The translations under genes and the position numbers were made by a program. A model generated the notes under the pieces. That model had not been told where the DNA came from, searched no databases, and was given only the letters and a program-made list of their open reading frames with translations. From Microvelia longipes (lineage: Eukaryota > Arthropoda > Insecta > Hemiptera > Veliidae), in contig JACMZG010001913.1 in the NCBI GenBank assembly GCA_018340805.1, forward strand, positions 30,004,114 to 30,068,113: a stretch of DNA of 64,000 nucleotides, given 5' to 3'. Shown one piece after another: positions 60,001-64,000 of this stretch; the stretch's first letter is position 1, and the number at the start of each line of letters is the position of its first letter.

Positions 60001-60614
60001 TATCCACGTTGAATGAAAGAGAGGACCTTATGGTCCTAATTTTGCGTGGTTAAATGAATCAGTAATTAATCAATCAATCAATCTTTCTTGGTAAATTTAA
60101 GAGTAGGGTGCTTTTTGGTACATCGTACAAAATATTGAATTTTATAGAAATATATTACTTTTTTACTTACTCCAACCTAGCAAGTCTTTTATTAGGAGTA
60201 ACTTTTCTTTGTAGTCTATTATTCTCTCTTGGTTTTTTTACTGTCTTCGAATTGGGTTACGCATACGTAAAGTGCGCAAAAAATTGTTGTTTTGACAAAA
60301 AAAACAATTACGCATCATAAAACTTTTTATTTTCCAAAAAACGAAAACTTTTATTACTTTTAATTTAACACTGTGTACTCTGAACCTTAGAAGTACCTTT
60401 TCTTTGAAAACTACCAAGAGTAAAGTAGGTTAATTTTTTAAAGGTTTTCTTTTACTCTAGTAAGGACTAAAGTTACGTACCAATTAACTATATTTATGGT
60501 ATCATCATTAGTTGTTTTGACAGAGATTTTGTGGTATAAACTCACCATGGTGGTAAACATCATGGTATAAAAACCATGATTATGGATTTTATAGCTGTCT
60601 CTGTATGGCTGTTT
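57013..60614. other. unassigned AT-rich sequence
   Basis: No gene. 57,730-57,900 is a member of the dispersed repeat seen at 44,985-45,180. The rest shows only short open stretches. Confidence 0.4.
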
Positions 60615-60740
60615 GATGTAATATTATGGTCAAATATTAATATTATGGCTATTAAATATCTATGTAATATTATAGCTATTAAATATCTCTGTAATATTAT
60701 GGCTAATAAATATCTATGCAATATTATTGTCTATTAAATA
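60615..60740. repeat. tandem repeat, about 30-bp unit
   Basis: Units of taatattatggctattaaa and tatctatg, four imperfect copies. Confidence 0.85.
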
Positions 60741-61639
60741 AGCTAAGTACACGTACGTGTACTGTTGATGCTAATCATTACTTTTCTTTTGCCTCACGTT
60801 ATCATAAAGATTTAAAAAAAAGGTCAAAATATTGTAAATAAATATTATAATTATTAATGCAAATGATATAAGATATAAAAGGAACTCCCTCTCTTCAGCA
60901 CAAAACGCAAGCTTTAAAGCAGAGAGGAAACTTTGATAATTTTTAATTATTTTGTATTATAATATTTTGTATTTTACTAAATAAATTATAATAAAAAAAA
61001 TCCAAAAAAATAAACATACTGTTATCCTATTTTAGCCCCCCTCCCCACTGTAGCTCCTTGTTATTTAGTCCCCAATTAATGACAGTAGTAAAAATAGAAT
61101 GTATTTATATTCAAAATCGATAGAGGATTAGTACATTTTATAAGTAATATTATCTATTAATTTATCTTAAATAAGGGGACCAATACTGAGGGGAAAAATT
61201 ATTTTTAACACTTTTTTTATACGTTTCCATTTTTTTTAAAAAGGGTAATTTTTATTGAAAATAAAATTTTTTAAATTACCAAAATTATATCTAGTTTTTT
61301 TTGGCCACTTTTTGTTAGTCTCCTTTATGGTATAGGATTTATGGTACAAAATGTTTATTGCGAAAAATTTTCATTTCTAAACTACTCAAAACGTCATGAA
61401 AATGTCTGAAACGGATAATTAAGATGAAACCTTGGTTTCAGATTTTTAGGGTGAACGCACAATACTTTTCCGTTTACCTACGGTAAAAGCTTCCTCGCCT
61501 ACTTCTAATAAAGATGGTCCTTAGATTTATTATTCCGAATAAGAAAATGTTTATTCCGTACATAGGAAAATCACTTCCCCTACTCCTCCCACCCATCTCT
61601 TTATCAGCATTAGTTCAAATTTTATAAAATTTTAAAACA
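60741..61639. other. unassigned AT-rich sequence
   Basis: No gene. At about 61,375-61,470 it carries a dispersed-repeat block (ctactcaaaacgtcatgaaa). Confidence 0.4.
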
Positions 61640-62470
61640 TATTTTATCAAACAATTGTAAAAAATCGGGGCACTTGGGAACTTTTCCTCATCACATCGGA
61701 TCCGCTACACTCATCCACCCTATTTCAGACTCGCTTCTCTAGTACTCAGAATATACAATTAGTCAAGTTTATACTCCAACACCTCTTCGGATTCGCTTGG
61801 TTTATCCTAAGATAGTAAATACATTTTGTTTCATTCCCAATGTCACCCATCCAGGCACTGAGTCTCAATGCTGATTGATTTTTATGATCCTACAAAAATT
61901 GTGTATATACTTGTCGCACCTATTTATTATATAAATGTATACAATTGTACTAATGTTTAACTCAATTGGACCATTTTCCGATTTTTTACAATGTTTTAAA
62001 AAAACGTTCACAAGTCATCTAATAACAATTAAACTAATGCTAATAATGAGATGAAACTTGGCGCATATGTTAGTCTTATACATGGCTACATGCGAGCTAA
62101 ATCTTAATCCCATCACATCATTTTTTCGCGTTTTATGATTTATCGAAATTTTTGCTGGGTCATTATTGCGGGTTAATGATGTTATGAAACAATTATTTTC
62201 AGAATAATTTATAACTACAGTGGTAGACTAATGTTTGTACAAAGTTACAACTCTAGCATAAATATATTGGGAGCAATGATAAAAGTGTTAACATTTTACT
62301 GTTAACAATCTTAACAGACACACAAACTCACACAAACACATACACACATACAGACAACTTTGTGAAAACCACTTAGGAGGCCTTAAAAACACCTTAAACG
62401 GATAATTCCGGAGACATCTCGGATTCAGATTTTTTTTACAAACACGATACTTTCTTATATACGGTATAAA
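61640..62470 (-). repeat. dispersed repeat with 5S-rRNA-like module
   Basis: The minus-strand 5S-like segment at 61,842-61,890 (tgcctggatgggtgac) is partly deleted. It has the same downstream blocks as 42,425-43,245, ending ggataattccgg near 62,400. Confidence 0.6.
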
Positions 62471-62479
62471 TGAAGAAAA

Positions 62480-62800
62480 CTAAAAAACAGAAAATTATCC
62501 AATTGAATTGAAATTTAGTAAGTGTATACCTTTACGCAATAATAAGTACACTTAGTTTAGTTTCAATACGACAAGTATATCTATGATTTTTATCGGATCA
62601 TAAAATTTTAGCAGCATCGAGAATGGTCATTGCATGGGTGGATGAAACTAATGTTCTGGGAATGGAACAAATGTATTTGTAGCGCAGCGATTTCAAGACG
62701 TGTTTCAGTATAAATTTGGCGATTTGTATATTATGAGTCCAAAGTAATGAGGAAAATTTTGAAGTACCCCGTACCTGATTTTTTATGAAAGGTTATTCTT
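62480..62800 (+). repeat. dispersed repeat with 5S-rRNA-like module, opposite orientation
   Basis: Plus-strand 62,595-62,645 reads ggatcataaaattttagcag then catcgagaatggtcattgc. It faces the copy on its left, so the pair is inverted. Confidence 0.58.
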
Positions 62801-64000
62801 CTTTGATAGTCTATAGATTTTATATTATGTTTTATTTCATTAAGATTTCCCTCAAAGAGGAAATTAAAGGAAATTAATATAGTAAAGCTTACATTATTAA
62901 ATTAAATTCCCTTTCGTAGATTCCTAAAGTCATTTTAACCATAAACCGTGCCAAGGTTTTGGCCAAAAGTTTTAGTTGATAACATCTGTGAAAATTTTCT
63001 GTTTTAATGTTATTTACACTTATAAGAGGCTTACATTTCTAATTAGTCTTTAACGGAGAAATTTTAAGAGTTATCTCAAATTTTATTATTTCTATTTGTT
63101 AACTTTGATATAATCAAACTCCTATAAAATTATTTAAAGTTTATTTAGAAAACTTTATTATGGGTTCATGTGGAGGCTTACCTTTAAGTGAAAGGATTAT
63201 AATTAAGTTATAAAATTATAGGTTTTAGGCGATGGTCGTATTTATTTAATAATTTCATTTGAAATTGTTAAATATGTTTTGAAAGTAGTTTGTAAACACA
63301 TTAACGTATTGTCTCCGCTTTCCCGTTCCGCTTTGATGTGAACATCATCAGGGTAGACTTACACAACGTAAGTCAAGTAATATAATAATACATAAGGCAA
63401 GTAATATAATAATTTTTAAAATCAGTTAAATTTATGTAGTCATAATAATAATATTTTGTAAAAAATACATTTTTAAAAATAAATTTGAAAAGTTTGATGT
63501 TATTGAAACGAAAATTTTACTGAAAATATTTTTAGGGCTGTTGGGTAAAAACTAGATGAAAAGTACGGGGGCATCAATTTACCAACTCGGAAAAAAGTTT
63601 CACCATTTTAACATAAAGTTTGGCGGGGAGAAGTTTTGAGGGATCTAGTTTTGCTGCTTCTATGCAACTAAAGAACATTCAGACAAATTTCGGACCGGGT
63701 TTTCATAAAGTTTTTTACTCGGATCAAACCATGCGGAATATTTTTGGGGTTTCGGAGTTATGAAAAGCTTGAAATTTTTAACCACCAACATTTTCCATAT
63801 TTTTCGGTAGAGAAAAGTTTTATTTTCTTGTTTTGACTTTAATGTGTGAAAATTTGTGGAGTTATTTTTTTTTTGAGGATTTTCGTTGTTTCTTGAATAA
63901 TAAGAAAGTTTTTGGGTAAAACTTTTCGATAATTGTTGTTAATGTATGCTGGATTATTTGCATGAGTGAGCGAAAGTTTGTTTCGAAAGACATGTCTCTT
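62801..64000. other. unassigned AT-rich sequence
   Basis: No gene or repeat I can support, apart from a short motif near 63,335-63,365 discussed among rejected items. Confidence 0.4.

Noticed and set aside
60108..60320. 70-codon hydrophobic open frame as a membrane protein
   Set aside because: AT-rich codons give Phe/Leu/Ile/Tyr by composition alone, and there is no supporting context.
63330..63370. Second hammerhead family (minus strand CTGATGATG... with GGGAAAG)
   Set aside because: CTGATGA is present, but the stem II fit is poor, two bases intrude before GAAA and no stem III or cleavage site fits.

Overview
The window is AT-rich eukaryotic DNA, almost certainly from an insect or another arthropod. 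It holds one recognisable host gene, a class I fructose-bisphosphate aldolase on the minus strand, with six coding exons between 44,586 and 28,000 joined by consensus GT-AG introns. Everything else I can identify is transposable-element sequence, satellite-like repeats or unassigned AT-rich DNA.

Layout. 1-4,342: remnants of a Copia-type LTR element and of non-LTR (LINE) ORF1 and ORF2. 4,343-12,289: BEL/Pao LTR element, copy A, minus strand, riddled with small indels. 12,290-15,662: a second copy of the aldolase terminal exon and adjoining intron. 15,663-16,500: assembly gap. 16,501-17,509: unique sequence ending in a minisatellite. 17,510-27,788: BEL/Pao copy B, minus strand, with a single N at 21,823 where 2.3 kb of pol is repeated. 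28,000-44,586: aldolase gene, introns packed with repeats. 44,587-64,000: gene-poor DNA with foldback elements, MITEs, SINE-like repeats, minisatellites and TA microsatellites.

Assembly. Copy A plus 12,290-15,662 is nearly the same sequence as 21,824-31,163, and differs mainly by one- and two-base indels. The left part of copy B (17,510-21,822) is a more diverged BEL with unrelated flanking DNA. The simplest reading is one aldolase locus with one BEL insertion about 210 bp after the stop codon, represented twice, with a foreign contig joined at the N. A real duplication is possible but less likely.

Most interesting signal. Aldolase introns carry about 312-322 bp partial tandem repeats. The copy at 43,249-43,814 contains two complete hammerhead-ribozyme consensus cores (CUGAUGA, a stem II with a G-C first pair, GAAA, a perfect stem III and a UC cleavage position), one in each arm of an inverted repeat. 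A decayed relative lies at 34,337-34,740. This resembles animal retrozymes or hammerhead satellites, but with an abnormally short palindromic stem I. A second notable signal is a dispersed repeat of about 0.8 kb containing a 5S-rRNA-derived module with the type 1 pol III promoter region, seen at five places.
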